A DNA stretch of 19,066 nt from Lachnospiraceae bacterium (GTDB taxonomy: Bacteria; Bacillota; Clostridia; Lachnospirales; Lachnospiraceae): NCBI GenBank assembly GCA_014804285.1, contig JAAVAA010000092.1, forward strand, positions 1 to 19,066. Direction: 5' to 3'. A model generated the notes under the pieces. It had not been told where the DNA came from. It saw nothing but the letters and a program-made list of their open reading frames with translations, and ran no database searches. Within the stretch, counting starts at the first letter, position 1. Each line of letters begins with the position of its first letter. Below, in pieces: positions 1-6,650 of this stretch. The position numbers were made by a program, and so were the translations under genes.

Positions 1-1025
1 ACATTGTAGGAGATTTAGGGGGTTTTGCATTTAAGGACAAGGGACAGGTTTGTGAAAATTCCTTTGCGGATGCTCATGGAAACCGGTACATTACCTGCAT
101 TAATGCGGATTTTTCTGATTATCATCCGGAAATGGTAGTGGTAACGCCAAGAGGAAACTGGAAAGGAAAAACAAAAGGAGGATTGATCCTGTCCCATGAC
201 TATGGACAGAATTTTGAACGAATTGCGCTTCCCTATGGAATTTCCGATTATCTTGATGAACGTTTCCGTCAGATAGAATGTCCCAATGTTAATTCCGGCT
301 GGGTGGCTCTTTCCAGTGATACAAAGACCATTGTATATGGCGTTGCAGAGGGAATTGATTTGTTTGCAAAAGGATTGATCGTAAGCGGCGATTGCGGAAA
401 AAGTTTTGAGAAATCCAGGATTTATGATCAAAACGGAGCAGAAATATCAAATACACAGGAACGTATTAAGGTATTTGCGGATCGGGTAAACCCTGATCGC
501 TTTTATGGGTTTGGAGATGGACTTACGGCTTACATAAGTAATGATAAGGGAAAATCTTTCAGGCAAATAAGCGGTGCTGCGTTTTCACGGGATTTGTGTC
601 TTGGACTGATTGATTGTGCCAATAAAACGGAGATCCGGGGCGATGCGGGAAAGGAAGGGGTTTTTTATGCTGCGCTTGGCAGTTATGGGCTGTATAAAAT
701 GGTCTTTTCAGGAAAAGAAAATGAGCAGATGTTGTCTTTAAGCAAGCTTTCAGGAGAGGGAGAAGCCGTTTACCGGGTAGGACTGGGACTGCTCACACCG
801 GAAAGTAATTATCTGTCTAGTGATAAAGCCCTTTATATCTGTGGAAAGATTGAGGGAATATATGGATTTTTCCGTTCTTTTGATGACGGGAAAAGCTGGG
901 AAAAGATCACTAACGATATCCAGCAGTTTGGCGATATCAATAGTATTGACGGCGATTGCCGTGTTTTTGGAAGATATTATATTGCTACGGGATCGTTTGG
1001 TTTGAAATGCGGGGAACCAGAGTAA
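1..1025 (+). CDS. GH74-like Asp-box glycoside hydrolase, C-terminal part (5' end outside window)
   Basis: The reading frame is open from base 3 to the stop at 1023-1025, giving 340 residues, so the ATG at 132 is internal and the true start lies left of the window. Seen: four Asp-box motifs (SxDxGxxF/W): SHDYGQNF, SGDCGKSF, SNDKGKSF and SFDDGKSW, the turns typical of beta-propeller hydrolases. The opening GDLGGF and the ending ...FGRYYIATGSFG resemble the second propeller of GH74 enzymes (endo-xyloglucanases and oligoxyloglucan cellobiohydrolases), where the GDxGG segment carries one of the two catalytic aspartates (family knowledge from memory). The protein ends directly after the propeller, with no C-terminal dockerin or carbohydrate-binding module. 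Whether it is secreted cannot be judged, because the N-terminus is missing. Its stop overlaps the next start (TAATG), suggesting translational coupling. A different Asp-box family (sialidase-like or VPS10-like) is the main alternative. Confidence 0.72.
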   Translation, partial: IVGDLGGFAFKDKGQVCENSFADAHGNRYITCINADFSDYHPEMVVVTPRGNWKGKTKGGLILSHDYGQNFERIALPYGISDYLDERFRQIECPNVNSGWVALSSDTKTIVYGVAEGIDLFAKGLIVSGDCGKSFEKSRIYDQNGAEISNTQERIKVFADRVNPDRFYGFGDGLTAYISNDKGKSFRQISGAAFSRDLCLGLIDCANKTEIRGDAGKEGVFYAALGSYGLYKMVFSGKENEQMLSLSKLSGEGEAVYRVGLGLLTPESNYLSSDKALYICGKIEGIYGFFRSFDDGKSWEKITNDIQQFGDINSIDGDCRVFGRYYIATGSFGLKCGEPE

Positions 1026-1714
1026 TGGAATACCGATTGATTAAGAGTAGAAGAAAAACCATTTCCATATCCTTTGATGAAAAGGTAAATCTTGTGGTGA
1101 AAGCGCCTTACTGGCTGGATATCGAAAGGATCGATGCTTTTGTGGAGGCAAAGGCAGAATGGATTGAGGCAACACGGGTGCGGCTTCTAAATACCAGGCA
1201 GAAATCACTTAGAAAGCGTCCCGTGTTGGAAACTGGAGATGTACTGCCTTATCTTGGATATAACCGGGTTCTTACAGTTGTCAGGGAAGCCAGAAGCAGA
1301 ATACGGGTTACAGTTGCCGGAGAACGGATCATTATGTGCGTTCCTTATGAAGCGGATTATGAACAAAAGCGTGCACAGCTTGAAAAATGGTATCGGAAGC
1401 AGGCCGCAGAAATTTTTGAAAAAAAGGGAATGCAATATGCTCCTATCGTTGGAGTGGAATATCATAAGATACATATAAAGGATCAGAAGAGCCGTTGGGG
1501 GAGCTGCAGCGGAAAGGGGAATCTGAATTTTAACTGGCGGCTCATCATGGCACCGGAGTCGGTCCTTGACTATGTGGTCATACATGAGTTATGTCATTTG
1601 ATTCATATGAACCATTCACCGGAGTTTTGGAATCTGGTGGAAAAGATATGTCCCGCTTATAAGGAACAGAAGCATTGGCTCAAAATGAATGGAGAGACGC
1701 TGTATCAGTTTTAG
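1025..1714 (+). CDS. YgjP-type zinc metallopeptidase (DUF45 / SprT-like fold)
   Basis: A 229-residue protein with the gluzincin motif HELCH (H187, E188, H191) followed by H197 in NHSPEFW, a likely third zinc ligand. Just upstream is RWGSCS (158-162), the signature of the YgjP/DUF45 (M48-like, WLM-related) family. The N-terminal half (about 1-130) matches the usual beta-rich domain, including the typical opening YRLIKSRRKTISISF. There is no signal peptide or membrane segment, so it is probably cytosolic. Family members are putative proteases of poorly known substrate. I chose the ATG at 1025 because it overlaps the upstream stop (TAATG) and starts where the family homology begins; an in-frame ATG at 1007 is possible. 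The frame also extends further upstream, but that part lies inside the hydrolase gene. Length and motif order look intact. Confidence 0.88.
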   Translation: MEYRLIKSRRKTISISFDEKVNLVVKAPYWLDIERIDAFVEAKAEWIEATRVRLLNTRQKSLRKRPVLETGDVLPYLGYNRVLTVVREARSRIRVTVAGERIIMCVPYEADYEQKRAQLEKWYRKQAAEIFEKKGMQYAPIVGVEYHKIHIKDQKSRWGSCSGKGNLNFNWRLIMAPESVLDYVVIHELCHLIHMNHSPEFWNLVEKICPAYKEQKHWLKMNGETLYQF

Positions 1715-1745
1715 AACATAGGCAGGAAAGCGAAGAGGTGGTGTT

Positions 1746-2315
1746 ATGGATGGATTTATGCCGGGAGAAGAATGTCAAAGCTGTCGGGGAAAGTGCTGCC
1801 GCGAACATGGCTGTTCTCTTTCGCCTAAGGATATGGAGCAGGCGCTTATCAGGGAGGGATTATGCGTATCCCTTTCGCAGTTGGAGGAAGAGGAGTTATA
1901 TAAGGTAATTCTTGGTCTGCTTCAAAAAGAATGTGGAAGAGAGCTGTATGCCATTGATCGGTTTGGCTCCGCCCATGGATCGGTATTTTATCTTCGAATG
2001 AGGCATAAATGTCATACATTTATCGGTGTAGATGCCATGGGAGAATGCATTGCGCTGACTCCGGAGGGCTGTAGTCTTAATGAAAAACAAAGACCCAAAG
2101 GCGGCCGTTTTTTAAAGAGCTCGCCGGATGGGTATTGTGAGCAATATTATACACAGGAAATGATGGAAATTGATTGGGGACCCTATAAGAAAGTACTGTC
2201 TGCCATCTGGCAGCAATATGAAGCATTGTTCCAAAACGATGGAACTTTTGATAGGTGTGAGGAGGACTGGTTTGCCTATATGCGCTCAGAGCGGGAGAGA
2301 ATGGGAAACCGATAA
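1746..2315 (+). CDS. YkgJ-like cysteine-cluster protein
   Basis: A 189-residue protein of unknown function. Seen: an N-terminal cluster CxxCxxxCC (C10, C13, C17, C18) plus C23, then C89, C101, C109 and C131 spaced across the middle. This is the arrangement of the YkgJ/UPF0153 zinc- or iron-chelating family, which uses four to eight cysteines to bind a metal or Fe-S cluster. The C-terminal 50 residues are charged and helical-looking, without cysteines. No signal peptide or transmembrane segment is visible. The start at 1746 follows GAGGTG at a good distance; a second in-frame ATG lies at 1758. It begins 31 bp after the metallopeptidase and probably shares its transcript. What it modifies or binds cannot be told from the sequence. 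Confidence 0.75.
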   Translation: MDGFMPGEECQSCRGKCCREHGCSLSPKDMEQALIREGLCVSLSQLEEEELYKVILGLLQKECGRELYAIDRFGSAHGSVFYLRMRHKCHTFIGVDAMGECIALTPEGCSLNEKQRPKGGRFLKSSPDGYCEQYYTQEMMEIDWGPYKKVLSAIWQQYEALFQNDGTFDRCEEDWFAYMRSERERMGNR

Positions 2316-2322
2316 GTTCAAG

Positions 2323-2351
2323 TCATAAACAAGTTTTTGCAGACATACATT
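2323..2351 (+). promoter_or_regulatory. Sigma-E-type promoter of spoIVA
   Basis: The -35 element TCATAAA (2323-2329) fits the sigma-E consensus KMATAWW at every position. After exactly 14 bp comes CATACATT (2344-2351), which fits the -10 consensus CATACANT at every position. Transcription should start near 2358, about 20 bp before the spoIVA ATG. Sigma-E is the mother-cell factor that drives spoIVA in Bacillus, so match and context agree. The call rests on reading against a remembered consensus, not on expression data. Confidence 0.85.
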
Positions 2352-2377
2352 TAACTAAGTATGGATGGAGGACTTGT

Positions 2378-3865
2378 ATGGACATAAATAACAGAAAAGA
2401 ATATGACCTGTACAGAGATATAAGAGAAAGATGCGGGGGAGAAATCTACATAGGCGTTGTAGGACCGGTGCGTACCGGAAAGTCTACTTTTATTAAGCGT
2501 TTTATGGATTTGATGGTACTTCCGAATATGTCGGATTCCTACGAAAAGGAGCGGGTAGTGGATGAACTGCCCCAAAGTGCCGGAGGCAAAACCATCACCA
2601 CCACAGAACCTAAATTTATTCCCAAAGAAGCGGCAAAGCTTACGTTAGGAGAAGGAATTGAGACAAGAGTCAGACTGATCGACTGTGTAGGATATATGGT
2701 AGATGGCGCCGGCGGGCATATGGAAAATGATACAGAAAGAATGGTGAAGACACCCTGGTCTTCTGAGGAAATTCCTTTTACGCATGCGGCGGAAATCGGA
2801 ACAAGGAAGGTGATCCGTGATCATTCCACGATAGGAATTGTGATCACTTGCGACGGCAGTTTTGGAGAAATTCCCCGTGAAAACTATATCCCTGCTGAGG
2901 AACGAACCATAAAAGAACTGAAGCAGTTAAAAAAACCTTTTATAGTTCTTATGAATACGGCAAAACCTTACAGTGATGAAGCGCTGAATCTTACAACGGA
3001 ACTGGAAGAGAAATATCAGGTATCGGTAATGCCTGTTAATTGTGAACAATTAAAGAAGGAGGATATTAACCATATCCTTGAGAATATACTCTATGAGTTT
3101 CCTCTTACCATGATTGAATTCTATATGCCAAAGTGGGTGGAGATGCTTCCGGCCAGCCACAAAATGAAAGTAGATATTATTGACCGGGTAAAAGAAATCA
3201 TGAAGCAGTACAACTGCATCAGAGATGTAAAAAATAATCCCATTATCATTGAAGGTCCATATATCAAGAAATGTAAAACAGACAGCATTAATATGTCCGA
3301 CGGCGGCATCAGGATCTGGCTGGATGTGGATGATACTTGTTATTATGAGATGCTGAGCGAGATGGTCGGAGAAAATATTGACAATGAATATCATCTGCTT
3401 TCCGTGCTCAAAGAAATGGCTGCAATGAAGAAAGAATATGTAAAGGTTCTCCACGCTATTGATTCGGTAAGACAAAAGGGATACGGAGTGGTAACGCCGG
3501 AGCGGAGTGAGATCCGTTTAGATAAACCGGAGGTCATTAAGCATGGAAATAAGTTCGGGGTGAAGATTCGTGCGGAGAGTCCGAGCATCCATATGATACG
3601 TGCAAATATTGAGACTGAGATCTCACCGATTGTAGGCTCAGAGGAGCAGGCGCAGGATCTGATCCGGTTTATCTCCGATTCCAGTCAGAGCGAGGACGGG
3701 ATCTGGGATACGAATATTTTCGGAAAGTCTGTTGAACAGCTTGTAAATGACGGAATTACAGGTAAGCTTACCATGATTGGAGAAGAGAGTCAGTTAAAGC
3801 TGCAGGAGACAATGCAAAAGATCGTCAATGATTCTAATGGCGGAATGGTATGCATTATCATTTAA
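2378..3865 (+). CDS. spoIVA: Stage IV sporulation protein A (spore coat basement-layer ATPase)
   Basis: A 495-residue protein, close to the usual SpoIVA length of about 492. Seen: an N-terminal TRAFAC-type nucleotide-binding domain with P-loop GPVRTGKST (29-37), a Walker B-like RLIDCVGY, and NTAKP where GTPases carry NKxD. That fits SpoIVA hydrolysing ATP rather than GTP (family knowledge). The protein ends in GGMVCIII, the conserved C-terminal tail by which SpoIVA localises to the forespore surface. In the mother cell it polymerises around the forespore and is the platform for coat and cortex assembly. GGAGGA at 2367-2372 sets the start, and a sigma-E promoter precedes it. It appears monocistronic, with its own terminator right after the stop. 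No defects are visible. Confidence 0.98.
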   Translation: MDINNRKEYDLYRDIRERCGGEIYIGVVGPVRTGKSTFIKRFMDLMVLPNMSDSYEKERVVDELPQSAGGKTITTTEPKFIPKEAAKLTLGEGIETRVRLIDCVGYMVDGAGGHMENDTERMVKTPWSSEEIPFTHAAEIGTRKVIRDHSTIGIVITCDGSFGEIPRENYIPAEERTIKELKQLKKPFIVLMNTAKPYSDEALNLTTELEEKYQVSVMPVNCEQLKKEDINHILENILYEFPLTMIEFYMPKWVEMLPASHKMKVDIIDRVKEIMKQYNCIRDVKNNPIIIEGPYIKKCKTDSINMSDGGIRIWLDVDDTCYYEMLSEMVGENIDNEYHLLSVLKEMAAMKKEYVKVLHAIDSVRQKGYGVVTPERSEIRLDKPEVIKHGNKFGVKIRAESPSIHMIRANIETEISPIVGSEEQAQDLIRFISDSSQSEDGIWDTNIFGKSVEQLVNDGITGKLTMIGEESQLKLQETMQKIVNDSNGGMVCIII

Positions 3866-3868
3866 TCG

Positions 3869-3896
3869 AAAGAGTCGGCTCAAGCCGGCTCTTTTA
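3869..3896 (+). terminator. Rho-independent terminator after spoIVA
   Basis: An 11-bp stem, AAAGAGTCGGC (3869-3879) with GCCGGCTCTTT (3884-3894), has one G-T wobble and a TCAA loop. The T-run is short (TTTT, 3892-3895). It starts 3 bp after the spoIVA stop and separates the sporulation gene from the nucleoside-salvage operon. Confidence 0.8.
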
Positions 3897-3924
3897 CGGT
3901 TTTAGCAAAATACGTTTTGTTTCA

Positions 3925-3953
3925 TTGCGGCAGAGGGATTTTTATGATATGAT
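3925..3953 (+). promoter_or_regulatory. Candidate housekeeping promoter of the nucleoside-salvage operon
   Basis: TTGCGG (3925-3930), 17 bp, then TATGAT (3948-3953). An overlapping alternative is TTTCAT (3920-3925), 17 bp, TATGAT (3943-3948). The -10 boxes are good and the -35 boxes poor. The position is right: after the spoIVA terminator and about 30 bp before the first gene. A small palindrome, CAAAA-TACG-TTTTG (3906-3919), lies just upstream. Confidence 0.45.
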
Positions 3954-3988
3954 GAATGCAATATGAAAAGAGAAATGGGGGTTTTGAC

Positions 3989-4810
3989 GTGAATATGGTT
4001 TATCAAAAAGTATTAGAGTGTTATGACAGCATTAAGGACAGGCTTCCTTTTGTGCCTAAGGTGGCATTGGTCTTAGGATCCGGGCTGGGAAATTATGCGG
4101 ATACCATGGAGGTCCGGGCAGAAATAGCATACAGTGAGATTAAGAATTTCCCGGTATCCACCGTTCCCGGACATGCAGGGAAGTTTATTTTTGGATATGT
4201 GAAGGATGTGCCGGTAGTATGCATGAAAGGAAGAGTTCACTATTATGAGGGATATCCGGTTACGGATGTGGTTCTTCCTACAAGGCTTATGAAAATGATG
4301 GGGGCGGAAATTTTGTTCCTGACCAATGCATCCGGCGGGATTAATCCTGAATTTGGTGCCGGAAGCTTTATGCTGATCAAGGATCACATTTCCTGTTTTG
4401 CTCCAAATCCGTTGGTGGGAGCCAATATTGATGAATTAGGCTGCCGTTTCCCAGATATGAGTAAGGTTTACGATGAGAAGCTTCAGGAAGCTATTCGAAA
4501 TGCGGCGAATACAAACGGAATTCCCCTCAAAGAAGGAATTTATGTTCAGTTGACAGGTCCCTCTTTTGAATCACCGGCAGAGATTCAGATGCTGCGCGCA
4601 TTAGGAGCGGATGCGGTGGGAATGAGCACGGTTGTAGAGGCAATTACTGCAAATCATATGGGAATGAAGATCTGCGGAATTTCCTGTGTTGCCAATTTGG
4701 CGGCGGGTATGACGGATCAGCCGCTCACCCACGAAGAGGTACAGGCTGCAGCGGATAAGGCGGCGCCTTTATTCAAAAAACTGGTGACAGAATCAATCTG
4801 TGCTTTTTAG
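3989..4810 (+). CDS. punA: Purine nucleoside phosphorylase, trimeric class
   Basis: Cleaves purine (deoxy)nucleosides with phosphate to a base plus (deoxy)ribose-1-phosphate in the cytosol. Seen: phosphate-binding GSGLG (about 30-34), TVPGHAGKF, GRVHYYEGY, TNASGGI, the base/ribose segment TGPSFESPAEI, MSTVVEA and the base-contacting Asn in CVANLAAGMT. These are the motifs of the trimeric guanosine/inosine-type PNP (PunA/PupG), not the hexameric DeoD type. The length of 273 residues is normal. I chose GTG 3989 because the G-run at 3977-3981 lies 7 nt upstream; ATG 3995 is a close alternative. The upstream in-frame ATG at 3956 has no ribosome binding site and is close to the predicted promoter. 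It is the first gene of an operon with cytidine deaminase and a purine-nucleoside deaminase, which fits a salvage role. Confidence 0.95.
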   Translation: MNMVYQKVLECYDSIKDRLPFVPKVALVLGSGLGNYADTMEVRAEIAYSEIKNFPVSTVPGHAGKFIFGYVKDVPVVCMKGRVHYYEGYPVTDVVLPTRLMKMMGAEILFLTNASGGINPEFGAGSFMLIKDHISCFAPNPLVGANIDELGCRFPDMSKVYDEKLQEAIRNAANTNGIPLKEGIYVQLTGPSFESPAEIQMLRALGADAVGMSTVVEAITANHMGMKICGISCVANLAAGMTDQPLTHEEVQAAADKAAPLFKKLVTESICAF

Positions 4811-4838
4811 CAGAAAATATCTCGAAATAATTACATAT

Positions 4839-4843
4839 GGAGG
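4839..4843 (+). promoter_or_regulatory. Ribosome binding site that fixes the cytidine deaminase start
   Basis: GGAGG here overlaps an in-frame ATG at 4837 and lies 5 nt before the ATG at 4849. The first ATG would be inside the Shine-Dalgarno sequence and has no site of its own, so 4849 is the better start. Confidence 0.7.
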
Positions 4844-4848
4844 CACAA

Positions 4849-5304
4849 ATGGAACAGGCAACAAACATTCAGGATATTCCCGTTATAGAATTGATACGCT
4901 CAGCGCAGGAAGCGAGAAAGAAGGCGTATGTTCCTTATTCCGGATATGCGGTAGGCGCGGCGGTACTGACCAGAGAACTTCGTATTTATACAGGCTGTAA
5001 TATTGAAAATGCATCTTATACACCAACGATTTGTGCAGAGCGCTGTGCCATTAGCAAAGCGGTCAGTGAGGGCAGTCGGAAGTTAAAGGCAATTGCTGTT
5101 GTTGGAGGATCGAAGGAGGAAAACGGCACGCAGTTTGCGTTTCCCTGTGGTGTCTGCAGGCAGGTAATGCGGGAATTTTCGGATCCGGATGATTTTTTGG
5201 TGATTACGGCCAAAGATGAGAGGGAATATCGGATTTACAGTCTTTCTCAGCTTTTGCCGGAAAGCTTTGGACCGGACAATCTTATAGAGGGAGGAACTAA
5301 GTAA
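4849..5304 (+). CDS. cdd: Cytidine deaminase
   Basis: Converts cytidine and deoxycytidine to uridine and deoxyuridine with release of ammonia, as the pyrimidine arm of salvage. Seen: zinc ligands C62 in CAERCAI and C100/C103 in PCGVCRQ, with E64 as proton shuttle, and substrate-binding YVPYSGYAVGAAV and GCNIENASY. The all-cysteine zinc site is that of the small tetrameric class. At 151 residues it is somewhat longer than the typical 130-136, because of a short N-terminal extension and a C-terminal tail after SLSQLLP. It starts 38 bp after the phosphorylase, and its stop abuts the next gene's TTG start. Its product deoxyuridine links to the dUTP control exerted by the Dut protein encoded further along. 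Confidence 0.96.
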   Translation: MEQATNIQDIPVIELIRSAQEARKKAYVPYSGYAVGAAVLTRELRIYTGCNIENASYTPTICAERCAISKAVSEGSRKLKAIAVVGGSKEENGTQFAFPCGVCRQVMREFSDPDDFLVITAKDEREYRIYSLSQLLPESFGPDNLIEGGTK

Positions 5305-6603
5305 TTGAATTATAGATTTTATAATGCCAGAATTCTCACCATGGAAGAAGGTAAAGATATATTTTTTGGCGAAGTCTGGACCAGGGATGACAGGATTATT
5401 TATGTAGGAGATGGTCGGGATACGGATCGCATATTTGAAGAACTTTCCGTTCCCGGTATCATCTGGGATCGGGAGATCGATTGCAGACAAAACCTTTTAA
5501 TGCCGGGATTTAAAAATGCACATACCCATTCGGGGATGACGCTTCTGCGTTCCTTTGCAGATGATCTGCCTCTTGACGAGTGGCTGAACAATCGCGTATT
5601 TCCTATTGAAGCTAAGATGAGTCCAGAGGATATTTATGAGTTGTCAAAGCTTGCAATTTTGGAATATCTGTCTGGAGGAATTACAGCGGTATTTGATATG
5701 TATCTGACCCCGGAGACCATTGCAGATGCTTTTGATGATATGGGAATGCGGTGTGTTCAAGTGGGAGCAGTAAACAATTTCAGTCAGTCACCGGAGCTGG
5801 TGGAAGAAATGTATCAGAAGCTGAATAATAGAAGTCCGCTTCAATCTTATATTTTGGGATTTCATGCGGAATATACCTGTTCAAAGGAGCTTTTGATGTC
5901 GATTTCGGATCTGGCGCATAAATACAAAGCGCCGGTATTTACCCATCTGGCGGAGACCGAGGGAGAAGTGGTCGGCTGCAGAGAACGGTACGGAATGTCG
6001 CCGCTGGAATTTTTGGATTCGCTGGGAATCTTTGATTTTGGAGGCGGAGGATACCATTGTGTGCATATGACATCATCGGACATCGCCATTATGAAAAAGA
6101 GAGGACTGTATGCGGTCACAAATCCGGCATCGAATGTTAAGCTGGCAAGCGGAATTGCACCAATATCGGAATATTTGAAAGAAGGAATTCCGGTGGCAAT
6201 CGGAACAGACGGACCGGCAAGTAATAACTGCCTTGATATGTTCCGCGAAATGTTTCTGGTTACGGGACTTGCAAAATTAAAAGAGAAAGATGCGGCGGCA
6301 GTTGACGGACTTACCGTATTAAAGATGGCAACCGTAAATGGAGCAAAAGCCATGGGGCTTATTCAGGCAGATGTACTGGCAACCGGGAAATTCGCAGATA
6401 TGATACTGATTGACTTAAATCAGCCCAATATGCAGCCGCTTAATAATATAGCCAAAAATCTTGTGTACAGCGGCAGTAAACAAAATGTAATCATGACAAT
6501 GGTTGGCGGCAGGATTCTTTACGAAAAAGGCGAGTTTTTCGTTACAGATAAACCGGAGAACATTTATCGTAAGGCAAATGAAATAATAGACAGACTGTCA
6601 TAG
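5305..6603 (+). CDS. mtaD: MTA/SAH/5'-deoxyadenosine deaminase (amidohydrolase superfamily)
   Basis: A 432-residue metal-dependent amidohydrolase. Seen: metal ligands H73 and H75 (NAHTHSG), H187 (GFHAEYT), H214 (THLAETEGE) and D302 (GTDGPASNN), plus a C-terminal composite beta-sandwich segment ending ADMILIDLNQPNMQP. The HLAETxxE and TDGxASNN patterns are characteristic of the MtaD/SAH-deaminase group, which deaminates methylthioadenosine, S-adenosylhomocysteine, adenosine or 5'-deoxyadenosine to the inosine analogue. Which substrate is preferred cannot be decided here. Start: TTG at 5305, directly after the cdd stop, with GGGAGGA about 9 nt upstream; the next in-frame ATG (5341) would cut the N-terminal strand. 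Neighbouring PNP could phosphorolyse the deaminated product, so the operon order makes metabolic sense. Confidence 0.9.
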   Translation: MNYRFYNARILTMEEGKDIFFGEVWTRDDRIIYVGDGRDTDRIFEELSVPGIIWDREIDCRQNLLMPGFKNAHTHSGMTLLRSFADDLPLDEWLNNRVFPIEAKMSPEDIYELSKLAILEYLSGGITAVFDMYLTPETIADAFDDMGMRCVQVGAVNNFSQSPELVEEMYQKLNNRSPLQSYILGFHAEYTCSKELLMSISDLAHKYKAPVFTHLAETEGEVVGCRERYGMSPLEFLDSLGIFDFGGGGYHCVHMTSSDIAIMKKRGLYAVTNPASNVKLASGIAPISEYLKEGIPVAIGTDGPASNNCLDMFREMFLVTGLAKLKEKDAAAVDGLTVLKMATVNGAKAMGLIQADVLATGKFADMILIDLNQPNMQPLNNIAKNLVYSGSKQNVIMTMVGGRILYEKGEFFVTDKPENIYRKANEIIDRLS

Positions 6604-6630
6604 ACAGGCAGTATAAAATTGTCATATAAA
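6587..6630 (+). promoter_or_regulatory. Candidate promoter(s) of the chemoreceptor gene
   Basis: Two overlapping candidates share the same -35 hexamer TAGACA: 6587-6592 with TATAAA 6612-6617 (19-bp spacer), and 6601-6606 with TATAAA 6625-6630 (18-bp spacer). The second would start near or inside the Shine-Dalgarno (6637-6643), so the first is more useful for translation. No sigma-D (flagellar) promoter is visible. This is weak evidence, based on matches alone. Confidence 0.35.
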
Positions 6631-6650
6631 ACATTCAGGGGGAATTTTAA

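Noticed and set aside
1675..1908. 77-codon open frame spanning the metallopeptidase/cysteine-cluster junction
   Set aside because: Overlaps two better-supported genes in another frame, has no family resemblance, and its composition looks like a frame shadow.
3906..3919. Small palindrome CAAAA-TACG-TTTTG upstream of the purine nucleoside phosphorylase promoter, as a possible operator
   Set aside because: Five A/T-heavy pairs, no match to an operator I can name, and a single copy; chance is likely in AT-rich spacer.
6586..6608. Repeated ATAGACAG units before the chemoreceptor gene, considered as a direct-repeat operator
   Set aside because: Only two copies, 14 bp apart, and the first lies within the coding end of the deaminase; better treated as part of the weak promoter candidates.
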